Assembly (NCBI GenBank): GCA_964016985.1
Contig: OZ024830.1
Location: 77,434,763 to 77,498,762 of the forward strand
From: Anodontia alba
Lineage: Eukaryota > Mollusca > Bivalvia > Lucinida > Lucinidae
Direction: 5' to 3'
Length of the DNA stretch: 64,000 bases
Position 1 is the stretch's first letter. Every line of letters begins with the position of its first letter. The translations under genes were made by a program, and so were the position numbers. The notes beneath the pieces were generated by a model. That model did no database searches. It worked only from the letters and a program-made list of their open reading frames with translations, and was not told the DNA's origin. Shown here one piece after another: positions 52,358-62,856 of the stretch.

Positions 52358-53263
52358 CAAATAAAAGCACCGCAAGCATAATACCCCGCCATAGCAATTA
52401 TTTGTTTATGTATTAAAGTTATCGTTGCAAAAATGTCTGGAAAGAAAATGACGGAGGGACAGATAACAATCCTAAACCAGATCTTGATAATATCAGTTGA
52501 CAGATAACAATCCTGAAGCAGATCTTGATAATATCAATGCATATAGCAAGTTTGGTTAAAAGGCCTTGTTATTTACTCAAGTTAACATCCAGAAATGAAA
52601 ATATGGACGTGTCTCGGGCAGACAACTCCGTAAACATTTGACAAAATTTGCCCATTAGCAATTTCAAACCTGATCTTACTGTCAATACATAAAGCAAGTT
52701 TGGTTAAAATCCCTTGTTATTTACTAAAGTTATCATCCGGAACCGAAAATATGGGCGTGTCGCGGGCAGATAACCCCGTGAAAATTTGACAAAATTTGCC
52801 CATTAGCAATACCAAACCAGACCTCCTTAATGTCAATCCATATAGCAAGTTTGATGAAAATCCCTTGCTATTTACACAAGTTATTATCCTGAAACGAAAA
52901 TATGGACGTATCTCGGGCAGATATCTCCGTAAAAATTTGATGAAATTTGCCCATTAGCAATCCCAAAGCAGATCTCCTTAATGTCAATGCATATAGCAAA
53001 TTTGGTGTAAATCCCTTGTTATTTACTCAAGTTATAGTCCGGAAACAAAAATATGTGCATGTCTTGACAGGTAACTCCGTCAAAAATTGACGAAATTTGC
53101 CCATTAGCAATCCCAAACCAGATCTCCACAACATCAATACATATACCAAGTTTGGTGAAAATCCATTGATGTTTACTGAAGTTATCAGACGGATAGACGG
53201 AAGGACTCGCGGACCAACATGAAACCATAATACCCCGCCACACAATAGTGGCGGGGTAAAAAA
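52358..53263 (-). mobile_element. Helitron-like element, reverse, ~150 bp cores
   Basis: The minus-strand 5' end is TTTTTTACCCCGCCACTATT with paired GTGTGGCGGGGTATTATGG. The far end again has TACCCCGCCATAG. About six ~150 bp units with AAAATTTGCCCATTAGCAAT and AAATCCCTTGTTATTTACT. Confidence 0.78.
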
Positions 53264-53289
53264 TGCAGACACTGATCAAACAACTCCTT

Positions 53290-53475
53290 AAAGACAGGTG
53301 GCCAAGTGGTTAGTGCCACTGATCAGATTGAGGTCTGGGGTTTGATTACTGCTGGAGACTGAATTCAGCTCATGACTTAGTGCTTCATTGCACAGAACCT
53401 GTCATTATCACCCATCAGCTCGATATGACTTCAATAATGTTGAAAGGGATGTAAAACACCAAATCGTCATCGTAA
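53290..53475 (+). mobile_element. SINE-2 copy
   Basis: Head GGTGGCCAAGTGGTTAGTGC (A box) and GGGGTTTGATTACTGC (B-box-like). Body GCTTCATTGCACAGAACCTG. Tail CTCGATATGACTTCAATAAT, TTGAAAGGGATGTAAAACAC. Confidence 0.8.
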
Positions 53476-53689
53476 ACTCTATTAAAGTTTAGGAACAGTT
53501 TGATCAAGTCTACATTGTTTGCTCAGGCCCATCTGTCTAAATATTTTGTACAGATACTGTACCACACAGTATTTGCACAAGCAGACGTGACATAAATTTA
53601 GTAAGCCCAAGAAAGAGAGATAGGTTTAGCAATTTTATTTCATAAAATATTACATGTAGCTATTACAGAGCTACTTAACTGCTTTAAAA

Positions 53690-53840
53690 CTTAGCATTAA
53701 GCAAAATTGTAGCAGACGACATACTACATTTGGCATTTCATGTGAATCATCTGCTATGCAATTCACATGAAATGTCAAACCTTATTTTCTCTAAAAAATC
53801 AAAATGTTGTCTGCTGCAGAAGTGATTAGCACTCTTATTA
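53690..53840. mobile_element. MITE-E copy, short form
   Basis: GTAGCAGACGACATACTACA / AATGTTGTCTGCTGCAG ends. GGCATTTCATGTGAAT / ATTCACATGAAATGTC arms. Confidence 0.74.
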
Positions 53841-53879
53841 AGCAGAAAAATTTATGGGCTGAACTGATGAAAAGGAACT

Positions 53880-54095
53880 TAATACCGCATTGACCCTAAA
53901 AAATTGGGACACTTAAACTCCTACATTCGTGCAATTTGAAAATGTCTTGTCTTCTATCTGTTGAGTGTGTCTAAACCTGCTGGATGTGTATCAAACAGTG
54001 CAGACCCAGATCAGATACCGCATTCTGCGGCATCTGATCAGTGTCTACACTGTTTGCTAAAGCTTGTCTGTCCCAATACTTAGGGTAAATACAAT
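53880..54095. mobile_element. MITE-G copy, good hairpin
   Basis: ACCCTAAAAAATTGGGACAC left, CCCAATACTTAGGGTAAAT right. Core CAGATACCGCATTCTGCGGCATCTG with CAGTGCAGACCCAGATC / GTGTCTACACTGTTTGC. Confidence 0.8.
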
Positions 54096-54189
54096 ATGAC
54101 ATGGGAAGTGTGAAGACACCACTCAGCCAGCAGACCAATGCAGCATAAGCATACCCTTCACTTCCACTGAATGAACATTGGATTCTCAA

Positions 54190-54418
54190 TGCTGAGTTTG
54201 AGTTGCAGTTTTACGCCCAGTCAACACTGTTAAGGTCAAGTAGAACCGGTCAGTTCAACAACTTGCACTTTTCCTGGGCAGACTTAGTTCTCTATGCTGT
54301 CAACCAGTACTTGTGCACATACTTTTGCTAGTAACTGACAATTGCCCTTCTCCAATCAGCAGAAGGGGTAGTGTAACCGTAGAAATGATTTCATGATCAA
54401 ATATCCATGAAAGTTAGT
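54190..54418 (-). mobile_element. SINE-1 copy, reverse, head missing
   Basis: TTTACGCCCAGTCAACACTG, TGCCCTTCTCCAATCAGCAG, TCATGATCAAATATCCATGA. The tRNA-like end is lost. A pure A-tract follows at 54519-54538. Confidence 0.75.
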
Positions 54419-54875
54419 TCTCAACATTAACAGCTGTGAAAACTGAAGACCTAATTCAACTGCACAGCTGAACTGAGATTTTGCATACAGCCCACTTTGT
54501 ACAATAAATTTTCTGAAAAAAAAAAAAAAAAAAAAAAACAACAACAAAAAAACAAGACAAACAAAAACAAACTTGAACATAAATATAATAATGACACATG
54601 AATTTATTTGTTCTTAGTTCTTCACTGTAAACAATTTTGCAAAGGAAGGCAACTAGATTCCCATTTGTTGCAAAATTAGTTATTTTCCCTTGGGAATTCT
54701 TCAAGTTTGTCTTTTTGAAACTGAGAGTTTACTGTTGATTTTTTTTTTTTTTTTGAAAAGTAATGGGAAAAGACATTTTCTTACAATTAAACAAACTCCC
54801 ATGATCAAGATTTCTTTAAAAACTGTACAAATAATTTTAATTAGCACTGCTGACAAGCAAAGTCATACAATTTTT

Positions 54876-55077
54876 TTAACTTTTACCACTCTCTGGGCTA
54901 ATTCAGCAGATGACAAATTGGTGATTTTTTTCTTATTTTTCCCTGAAAACAGGATTTGACATTTCATGCAAATTGTCTCCATTGTAGACAATTTGCTTGA
55001 AAGGTCAATTCCTGTTTTCAGAGAAAAACATTTTAAATGTCATCTGCTGAAAATTTACCCAGAATGCTGAGGGTTAA
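54876..55077 (+). mobile_element. MITE-E copy, canonical
   Basis: TTAA at 54876-54879 and 55074-55077. ACTTTTACCACTCTCTGGGC left, TTACCCAGAATGCTGAGGG right. Palindrome arms well paired. Confidence 0.85.
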
Positions 55078-55137
55078 AAAAATGTCTCACTGAATATGAT
55101 CTGAAGCAAGTAGCTCACATGGAAAACAACTCTTAAA

Positions 55138-55335
55138 ATGCTAAAGTGAACTTGTAGCAGACAACATTCTATTGTTTTATTATTATTTTATTATTATAAT
55201 TATTATTTTTCAGAGAGAAAAGACTTGGAATTTCATGTGAATTGTCTGCATGAAATGTCACGCATTATTTCTCTGAAAATTACAAAAAAAAAAAAAATGT
55301 CATTCGGCTGCAAATGTGATTAGCACATTAAGGGC
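55138..55335. mobile_element. MITE-E copy, short form
   Basis: TGTAGCAGACAACATTCT left, GTCATTCGGCTGCAAATGTG right. GGAATTTCATGTGAATTGTC centre. An AT-rich (TTATTA)n insertion is in the left arm. Confidence 0.7.
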
Positions 55336-55509
55336 AAAGTCATTTTGGAACAAAATGCCATCTGCTTATCTACAGTTTTATCTACATGGTAGACGACAAG
55401 AATAATTAATAATAATAATGATGATTTACGGACCATTCATGCATACATCCATACACAAGTATAATTGCTTCCAATTTTGTTCACAACTACACAGCAAACC
55501 AAGAACATA

Positions 55510-55955
55510 CCAAAACTACCGCATTTACCAAGGCAAATTTTACCCGAAGTATTCAGCCATCGTCACGTGACTCCTTACCAAACTTGCCATAAAATTTGAA
55601 TTTGTCTATTTTACTACCTGTTGAAAGGTCTAAATACAGTGGCATCTGATCTTGGTCTACACTGTTTGCTCAGGTATATGTGTCCCAATACCGAGTTAAT
55701 ACGGTACACCACAGATTTCCTGAAAATGGATATTATGTAACAACCTAAATATTGGGACAAACAGGCCTGTGCAAACAATGTAGAGCCAGCTCAGATTCCG
55801 CAGAACGTGGCATTTGATCAGGGTCTACATTGTTTTTCACTCATCCAGGAACATCTCGGACATATCTACAGGTAGTAGAATGATCTCTTTCAGATTTTAG
55901 GACAAATATGGTAAGTAGCTAAGGTGTCCTAATATCTAGGGTAAATACAGTATAC
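55510..55955. mobile_element. Two MITE-G copies
   Basis: First (to about 55715), reverse: TTACCCGAAGTATTCAGCC to GTGTCCCAATACCGAGTT. The second (from about 55740) runs forward: AATATTGGGACAAACAGGCC, CAGATTCCGCAGAACGTGGC, CTAATATCTAGGGTAAATAC. 55336-55509 shows no feature. Confidence 0.74.
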
Positions 55956-56032
55956 AAATTAATGGTGAGGAGCTTATGTATATATAATGGATGGATATCG
56001 GCACAATTATATGGGCCAAGAGTGAAGATATC

Positions 56033-56310
56033 TTCTGGGCATATGCAGACAACAAAGGCCAAGATCAGACTGCACATCTGTGCAGTCTGATCTGGACCAT
56101 TGATGTCTGTCGATATCTTAGTAACCAGACTGAACAAAGAAACCCAGATCAGACTGGATATGTAGGCCTATTTGGTACACTGCTGTTGCTATCTTATCAG
56201 TGTACAGTGAATCTATATTAAATGGACAGAGAAGGCCTAGATCAGACCGTGTAGATATACAGGCTGTTCTGGGCATTAACTGTCTGCGTATGCTAAAAGA
56301 TACTTTCTCA
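56033..56310. repeat. Two MITE-H hairpins
   Basis: GGGCATATGCAGACAACAAA, then AGATCAGACTGCACATCTGTGCAGTCTGATCT (split as AGATCAGACTGCACA / TGTGCAGTCTGATCT), and a second, weaker pair at 56226-56300 ending TGTCTGCGTATGC. Confidence 0.68.
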
Positions 56311-56329
56311 CAGGGCACCTCATATTATA

Positions 56330-57950
56330 ACAATGAATAAAAAATGGAATTTTGAAGTCTAGATAACTAAATTATTCTGTAAAGATGAATACCCTCTAAT
56401 TTCTCCACAAAAATTTGATTACATAGGAATCTTTTTATAAAAAATGTTTCTCATATAACATAATATAAAGATGGACCACAAATTTTGGATACAGCTTGTA
56501 TCCAAACAAAAATGTATAGATTATACAGAAAAATGACCATTTATGGATGTTTTTCAAAACAGTCTATACATTTTAGATAATATAAAAATACAATCCGTAC
56601 ATTTTAGATAATACTAAAAAATTATTAGGCCTATAGCACTATTGCCAGGATAAACAGCCAAAAATGTTTTAGATAAATGACCCTTTTGTACAAAAAAAAA
56701 AAAATGTTTAGATGTACATGTATAGAGAAATGACCATTTTAAAACGGCCATGGAAAAACATTCCTATGAATATTTTTTCTTCCTTTCTATCATTACAGCA
56801 GTCAAATATTAGGGACTATTACCCACAAGGAGCCGGTTTTGCATGACGGACCACTAAGGAGCAGTTTTGTCTCATTAGCTGAATCTTTAACCTGCTTAGG
56901 GGATATTTTTCCCTGCAAAAGGGCCTTGATCTGAACAATTGTGCATTGTAAACAATATCATTTGTGTAAATGATGCTTACAGAGCATTTCTGGACCCAGA
57001 AAATTTCTCACCCAGAGGACTGAACCCAGGACCTGTAGCCCCAGAGGCCAGTGTACTAACCCTTGTATCTTTGGAAAGACAAGGGCTGATCTGGGTCTTC
57101 ACCGCCAACATATGCCATATGGTGTCTTTTTCTCATACTGTGTCATATTTGTTGAGAAATAGGAATTTTATCTGTTTCCAAAATAACTTAGATACCTGCA
57201 GTCCTTTCAAACAAATACATTAGTATAAATATCACAGATCTTCTATACCATGATAACCGGTATATATATATTTAACAGCTTTACAACAGCTACTTCTCTT
57301 CAAGAGATAGTTTTGTTTCCAAAGAGCCAATTTAACAATATTTTAAGCTCTTTATCACTTTTTTTTCAACAGCCAGTTTTTGCTCCTTCCCAAGGGTGGC
57401 TGTTGTAGAAGGGTGCACTGTCTGTTCGAATCGCCACCTTTTTGTAGAGCAAACCTCGCTTTGACTCCAGCAGAACAAATGGTAGTGATCAAAGCATCAT
57501 CAACTTGATGTGTTAAGTCCTTTCGACTATAAATATTTTAACACACTATAATTATTTTAAAGTTGATGTGTATTAAATGGTTGCAATTTCTGTGAGCAAC
57601 ATTAAAAAAAAAAAAAAAATTAAAAATAATTAAATGAGCACAAATATTTTGCATGTATAAAGTGTCATCAGGAAACAGTAATATTTTATCTGTCAACATA
57701 TCAAAAATCTAATTCTTGAAAATAACTGAAATAAATACTACTACACTATATAATATTAAATATACCAATATTTTTATGAAAAAAAAAAAACAATAAAAAA
57801 GCACATGTCTGCTGACTTGTTTTCTTACAAAACCCCAAATATTTCCAATAAAAATACATATTTTATTTGAATATTTAGATTACAATATGCAACGCCAAAT
57901 TAATCTAGTAAGTTTGTTAAGCTAAAGATGCCTTGTACCACTGGGACCTG
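56330..57950. other. No gene; worn repeats
   Basis: 56395-56760 has TATAACA-type fragments like MITE-N. A reverse tRNA-like remnant is at 56985-57065 (B box complement GACTGAACCCAGGACC). The remainder is AT-rich and I see no exon. Confidence 0.45.
57862..57867 (-). promoter_or_regulatory. Candidate poly(A) signal, minus-strand gene
   Basis: TTTATT on the + strand reads AATAAA on the minus strand, about 250 bp beyond the stop at 58119. Confidence 0.4.
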
Positions 57951-58118
57951 TTGTTTTCCACCAAAATCAATCCTTCACTCCTAACTCCAGATAAGGCACA
58001 GTTTTCAACCGAAAAATATTGATTTTTTTCTTATTTCTCGTTTTTGTGGATAAATTAAGAAAAGTATTATCTGGCTTCCTCCTCTTATCTGGAGCTTTGC
58101 TAAACTTGGAACTTGCTT

Positions 58119-58308
58119 TCACCACCATGGCCTCGTCACAAGTAGGTAACCTATGAAGAATACTATTGATGAGCAAACCATTGCAAAGACATATTCCTTT
58201 GAGTCACCTTTACCCTCATATCTACCACTAAATGGGTACATGAGATTGTCCCAACAGCGATCTCCCGGACACAACTGTACGTCTTCTTCTCTCGGTATCT
58301 CGTAATAC
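58119..58308 (-). CDS. Unrecognised membrane protein, terminal exon
   Basis: On the minus strand: acceptor TATTTTGCAG, phase 2 entry, 62 codons, stop TGA. Starts YYEIPREEDVQLCPGDRC (two Cys close together, likely extracytoplasmic), then YVFAMVCSSIVFFIGYLLV, a single hydrophobic segment of 19 residues, and the tiny tail TRPWW. A type I or tail-anchored topology fits. I do not recognise the family. An open frame in another register overlaps it and is a shadow. Confidence 0.7.
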
Positions 58309-58435
58309 CTGCAAAATACATAAACATGGTAAATGTGGACTCATTAACAAGTCTTAATTTTGTGAATATTTACAAGATGACTTGCTTGCAAATTAAATTT
58401 GGAGAAATAATAACATTAACTGCAAGATAAGGAAT

Positions 58436-58677
58436 TTTTTATGTTCCCCTACCTACAGGGAGGGGGACATATTGATTTTGGTGCAGATCCTATTGGCATA
58501 GGCATGACACTTTCTTGTCTGGATTCTTACCAAATTTTCAAGGATACATAAATGGGATATAACAAAGAACTAATTAATTTTGGTGACCTTGATCTAATTT
58601 TAAAGGTCACAGCAGTAGAAAAAAAATGAAAATTCATGGTGGGGGATATCTGTTTTCTCTGAAAACACTGTTCCTAG
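58436..58677 (+). mobile_element. Helitron-like element, one-unit core
   Basis: TTTTTTATGTTCCCCTACC with GGGAGGGGGACAT, one core unit, then hairpin TGTTTTC-TCT-GAAAACA and CTAG (58674-58677), T. A shorter sibling of 8460-8878, in an intron of the minus-strand gene. Confidence 0.8.
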
Positions 58678-59139
58678 TTTAATGTATTTCTCCAAAATTT
58701 AGTTTACCAGGTTTTGTTTGTTTCAGTTCTTGTTAAATGACACGTCAATGCTTGTGGGTCATTTTGTGTCATCTCCCAGAAAAAGGGAGAAAAGACATAG
58801 CAGAGCTAAAAGATGAGGAAAGAGAGAAACAGAAGATGATGGACAAATCAAACAACAGTGCAGAAACAAAAACAAAATACTAATATGCCCCCTTCCCCTA
58901 TCTGCTGCAAGTATAACAGGCTCTTACCATCACCCTACCACCCTTACAAGGCTGCAAAAAGCTTACTATATAAACAAACAGACCGCTCCCCTGAGGCCTG
59001 AGTATTATTTGTAACTTTTTTCCTTCATGAATTGGGACCAAGATCACTGACTGACCTTAACTTTTGGCTTTCCTAGACATTAATGTAGTACCTACTCTCA
59101 TATCACAGTCTACAGTAGTTTTGGAAAAAACAGTATTGT

Positions 59140-59533
59140 TTTACCTTTTTCCTATTCAAAAGCCTGAGGAACGAAATTTGACCTTGCCGTAAAATAGGTC
59201 AAGATAAAAGCAGGGTCATTATTTGAAAAAAAAACTTGGTAGTGCTAAGTCCTCTGATGCTACATACCAATTTCAAGGCAATTCTGGAGAAGAAAATTTT
59301 TTAAGGTTTTTACCATATTTAATTTGGACATGGGGGCCATTTTTTTCATGTGACCTGGACCATTTGAACATATTTCATTCCCCCATTGTAAGGAGGCTGC
59401 ATTTGAAATGTAACTGAAATTGATCTGGCGGTTTCAGAGAAGAACTTGATTGAAAATGGTGGACGGACAAATGGACGACGGAGGCTTACTGTTTATAAGC
59501 TCTCCAGAGCCATTGGCTCAGGGGAGCTTAAAG
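59140..59533 (-). mobile_element. Helitron-like element, 5' end, reverse
   Basis: On the minus strand it begins TTTAAGCTCCCCTGAGCCAA with paired TGGCTCTGGAGAGCTT, then CCTCCGTCGTCCATTTGTCC, and a core-like GGTCCAGGTCACATG. The 3' end is not found. 58678-59139 has no feature I can support. Confidence 0.65.
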
Positions 59534-59573
59534 GTTACAAATAAACCCATTTTAGTGTACTCATGATACTTAC

Positions 59574-59714
59574 TTTGGACCAGGTTGTGGGGTCTGTGGC
59601 GAAACCTTGGTGAATTTTACAGAACTAGATAAGAAGAAAGCTTGCGTGTCACCGCCATCACAGACAGATCCGCTGGGGCCACTACATCTCACTTCCCATG
59701 TTGATGCTGTATAA
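59574..59714 (-). CDS. Unrecognised membrane protein, penultimate exon
   Basis: On the minus strand: acceptor TGATTCCAG, donor GTAAGT, 141 bp, phase 1 in and phase 2 out. Encodes YTASTWEVRCSGPSGSVCDG, GDTQAFFLSSSVKF and a Pro-rich end (SPQTPQPGPK) that joins in frame to YYEIP of the terminal exon. Two Cys suggest a secreted-side disulphide. A GTAAGG donor reading GTTCCAGA at 63993-64000 could be the preceding exon (phase fits). Confidence 0.7.
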
Positions 59715-59763
59715 CTGGAATCAGAGAAATTGAAGATAAGCAAACTTTAAGAAATTAGTCATG

Positions 59764-59989
59764 TTAACCCTTCTCTTGCTGAACATGACATGCCCATGTC
59801 TTAGGAAATAGAGCAGATCCAGATCAGTTGGCTTCTGAAGAAGCCAACTGATCTGGATGTGCACTGTTCTGGATCTGCATTGTCATTAAATATGTGAATT
59901 TCTATCAAAGACTCGAATCAAGTAATCTGATTGGATGGAAATTAGAAGTGGGCGTGGCATCTTAATTTATTCAGCATTACAAGTGTTAA
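59764..59989 (-). mobile_element. MITE-A copy, reverse
   Basis: TTAA at 59764-59767 and 59986-59989. The right hairpin arm is partly repeated (GATCTGGATGTGCACTG, then TCTGGATCTGCATTG). Confidence 0.83.
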
Positions 59990-60067
59990 ACAGAATATTA
60001 CTGTATTTACCGTAAGTATTGCACAACTCCAGGTAAGGCCTTTTATCCCCTGAAAATTACTAATATT

Positions 60068-60185
60068 TTTCTTATATATCCATGGAAACATATTGTGGGT
60101 ACTCATTAGAAGAGGGACTCATTATGTTGTGGTACTCATTACAAGAGCCTTAACAAGACATTCTAAATACATGTATAAGAAAACT
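60068..60185. mobile_element. MITE-B, worn
   Basis: CATATTGTGGGTACTCATTA, then ATGTTGTGGTACTCATTACA; the left arm appears twice and the right arm is lost. Confidence 0.55.
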
Positions 60186-60504
60186 ACATGTATGTGGCTA
60201 TCCCCTATTATCTGGAGCTATGCTATAATTGACTCCTCCATCAGAAGGCTATAACCACGCCCATGCGTAAATCCTTAGACAAACAATATCGTGATACCTG
60301 AATTTGTCAATGAAAACTGCATTCGTACCTGTATTCATCAATGAAAAAGTACATAGGTAATATTGTTTGTCTAAGCAATAGCATTAACCGTTAACTGGTA
60401 AGCTATTTTGGTTGGTCAGATTTTGGTGTCGTTTACTGGTCAGGTGATTTCACGGAGGACTCAATTGTGACAGACATACAAAACGTAGAAAGACATTATA
60501 GCAA

Positions 60505-60935
60505 TATATGGCATCCGATATGAGCCAACACTTTTTGACACTCATCCATCCAACAGTTTTTAGGCACACAGACAGCAAGTAAAATGGGCTTGTTGCAAGT
60601 TTAGTGCTAGTACAAGTATTGCAAGTTATTAACCCTTCTCTTGCTAAGCACGACATGCCCTGTCTTAGCAAACAGTGTAGATCCAGATCAGTTGGCTTCT
60701 GAAGAAGCCAACTGATCTGGATCTACACTGTTTGTCATTAAATATGTGAATTTCTATCAAAAACCCAGATCAAGTTATCTGATTGGCTGGAAATTAGAAG
60801 TAGGCGTGCCATCTTAATTTATTCAGCATGACAAGGGTTAAGCCCCCAGTAAAATGGGCTTGTTGCAAGTTTAGTGCAAGTACAAGTACTGTAAGTTATT
60901 AAGATGTCCCAATATTTAGGTATTTGGGAATAGTA
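60505..60935. mobile_element. MITE-G with duplicated arm around MITE-A
   Basis: GGCATCCGATATGAGCC and CAACAGTTTTTAGGCACACA at left, GATGTCCCAATATTTAGG at right. A 55 bp segment, with GTAAAATGGGCTTGTTGCAA, occurs on both sides of the MITE-A (60576-60630, 60850-60900). Confidence 0.72.
60629..60841 (-). mobile_element. MITE-A copy, reverse
   Basis: TTAA at 60629-60632 and 60838-60841. Ends CCCTTCTCTTGCTAAG and TTCAGCATGACAAGGG. Hairpin perfect. Confidence 0.86.
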
Positions 60936-61067
60936 TTATGTATGAAGAGCTTTTTATAAGGCACTCTCACTGTCCAAAATATTTGTTTTATTTCACCGCT
61001 CTTATATGCTGTTGGCAGGGCTGTGTTAATACCATGCCCAGCTTGTCTAACTTGTCCCAATTTGTGT

Positions 61068-61300
61068 TTGTGTTGAGATTTTAGGGCCTAGTCAACCCAA
61101 TGGGGTCATGTCGAGCATGGTCACTTTACCTAACCGCATTTTTACTGTACAGGCTTACTCCTCTAAGCGGTTAAACAGTATTGTGCACATTCTTTCCTCA
61201 GAAACTGACAACTGCCCTTCTTGAATGAGCAGAAGGAAGACAATGACTATAAAAAATATTACAGGATCAATCTCCATGAAAGGGTGTTGCCTACCCAGCA
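61068..61300 (-). mobile_element. SINE-1 copy, reverse, head truncated
   Basis: TTGTGTTGAGATTTTAGGGC tail, TTTCCTCAGAAACTGACAAC body. It stops at GTTGCCTACCCAGCAGGGG before the A box. Confidence 0.8.
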
Positions 61301-61414
61301 GGGGACATCCCATTTTACTGAGAACAAATGATAAATTTCAATTTACTTGTCCTGGTACAAGACTTCTTAGCTGTAGCTAAGAAGACTATCAAGATTATGA
61401 GACATATATTTTTT

Positions 61415-61535
61415 CTAATTTCTGAAAAACAAAACAAAAAAAAATACATGTCAGTACTTATTAGAAGCACCTCTCTGATACACTTCTGATGAGTACCTGT
61501 AACATATGTTTTCTTCAAGAAATAAGAAAAATGTA
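61415..61535. mobile_element. MITE-B, worn
   Basis: CTTATTAGAAGCACCTCTCT / ATACACTTCTGATGAG with AAGAAATAAGAAAAAT. Several unpaired sites and an A-rich insertion. Confidence 0.65.
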
Positions 61536-61615
61536 AATTTTCAGGAAAGCAAATCTTGCATTTATAACAACAGATAGGGCACTTTTTTCATCCGAAAAAT
61601 GCTGATAAATTATCT

Positions 61616-61730
61616 TTCTTATTTCTCCACGAAAACATATGTTGTGGGTACTCATTAGAAGTGCCTCGCTGAGGCACTTCTAATGAGTACCCACAACATA
61701 TGTTTTTGTGGAGAAATAAGAAAAATATTA
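61616..61730. mobile_element. MITE-B palindrome, best copy
   Basis: TTTCTCCACGAAAACATATG / CATATGTTTTTGTGGAGAAA around GAAGTGCCTCGCTGAGGCACTTC. Arms of about 53 bp with only one or two mismatches. Confidence 0.87.
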
Positions 61731-61870
61731 TGTGGATACCCCCTCTTATCTGTACCTATGATCTTGGTTGAACAAGTGGATTTTGACCATTTACTTGTTA
61801 TAGATAATTCTACAGCCCTACTGTAGGTACTCATCAGAAATGCCTTTCTGAAGCCCTTCAATATAGTGCT

Positions 61871-62000
61871 CACAATGTATGCTTGTTTGTTTGTGTTGAG
61901 GTTTTACGGCCCAGTCAACCCAATGGGGTCATGTCGAGCGCGGTCAGTTTACCTAACCACACATTTACTGGGCAGGCTTAGTCCTCTAACACAATGTATG
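61871..62000 (-). mobile_element. SINE-1 3' fragment with target duplication
   Basis: CACAATGTATG occurs at 61871-61881 and 61990-62000. Between them is the reversed SINE-1 tail (TGTTGAGGTTTTACGGCCCA to GGCAGGCTTAGTCCTCTAA), 5'-truncated. Flanks GTACTCATCAGAAATGCC and TTCCTGTGGAGAAATG are one MITE-B. Confidence 0.83.
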
Positions 62001-62087
62001 TTCCTGTGGAGAAATGCGGATAATATTTATGTGGATATTAATGTGCAGGCTCTTCTTATCTCCAGTTGAGGAACAGTGCATAAACAA

Positions 62088-62290
62088 GTGGGCATCACCA
62101 AGCAAAAATGTATCTTTAGGTATATACAGATTGCGAAGGGCCAGATCAGCCTGTGCATCAGGGCCTTCAATATCCACAGAATCATTGAAAATGTACAAAT
62201 GGAGAGCAAAGGCCCGTATGATACTATGATACTTTGTGCATGTGCAAGATGATCTAACTTTGCGCATCTTATGCATGTTCGAAGGCATTT
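62088..62290. mobile_element. MITE-H copy
   Basis: CCAAGCAAAAATGTATCTTT, GGCCAGATCAGCCTGTGCAT, CAGAATCATTGAAAATGTAC, GAGCAAAGGCCCGTATGATA. The right hairpin arm is shortened. 62291-62856 holds only weak fragments and a T-tract at 62651-62666. Confidence 0.62.
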
Positions 62291-62856
62291 TTTGCTTGAT
62301 GCAGCCCAAGTATAAAAACTTCTGAAAATATTTTTTCTGTCATGTTTTCAATATGTTCTTTAGGTTGAAATTATATCTAATAAAACTCAAAATGTTGTCA
62401 TGGTTGTCAACTTGTTGTTTTGCGTATTAATAGCCCTGTTAACTACATTTCAGTCCTATTAGAACGCTACAAAAAAAACAACAAAAAAACAAACAAAAAA
62501 AAACCCTGTTGTATCGAACCAAATATTATATAGAAAAATGATCATAAATGGACATGAATGTAACATTCTCGATAACCATACCCCCAGCTATATGCTTGCC
62601 CTTGCAAAATGCCAATGTTGAAAAGGGGCATTTCTCTCACAAAATTAATCTTTTTTTTTTTTTTTTGTCAAAAGTTAATTGGTGTTCAAGTGATCTACTC
62701 ATCAGCCCCAATAAGTACAGCAAATTTCAAGGCCCTAGCACAAATAGTTATTGAGACATCTTGCTGACAAGAAAAGCATAAAAAATGGCCAAACAGGTGA
62801 ATGACCCAAAACAGATATGCCCCTCCAACATTTTCAAAGTTTCGGGCATCACTCTA

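Noticed and set aside
57967..58176. 69-codon minus-strand frame near the membrane protein exon
   Set aside because: It is in a different register from the supported terminal exon and extends into 3' non-coding sequence.
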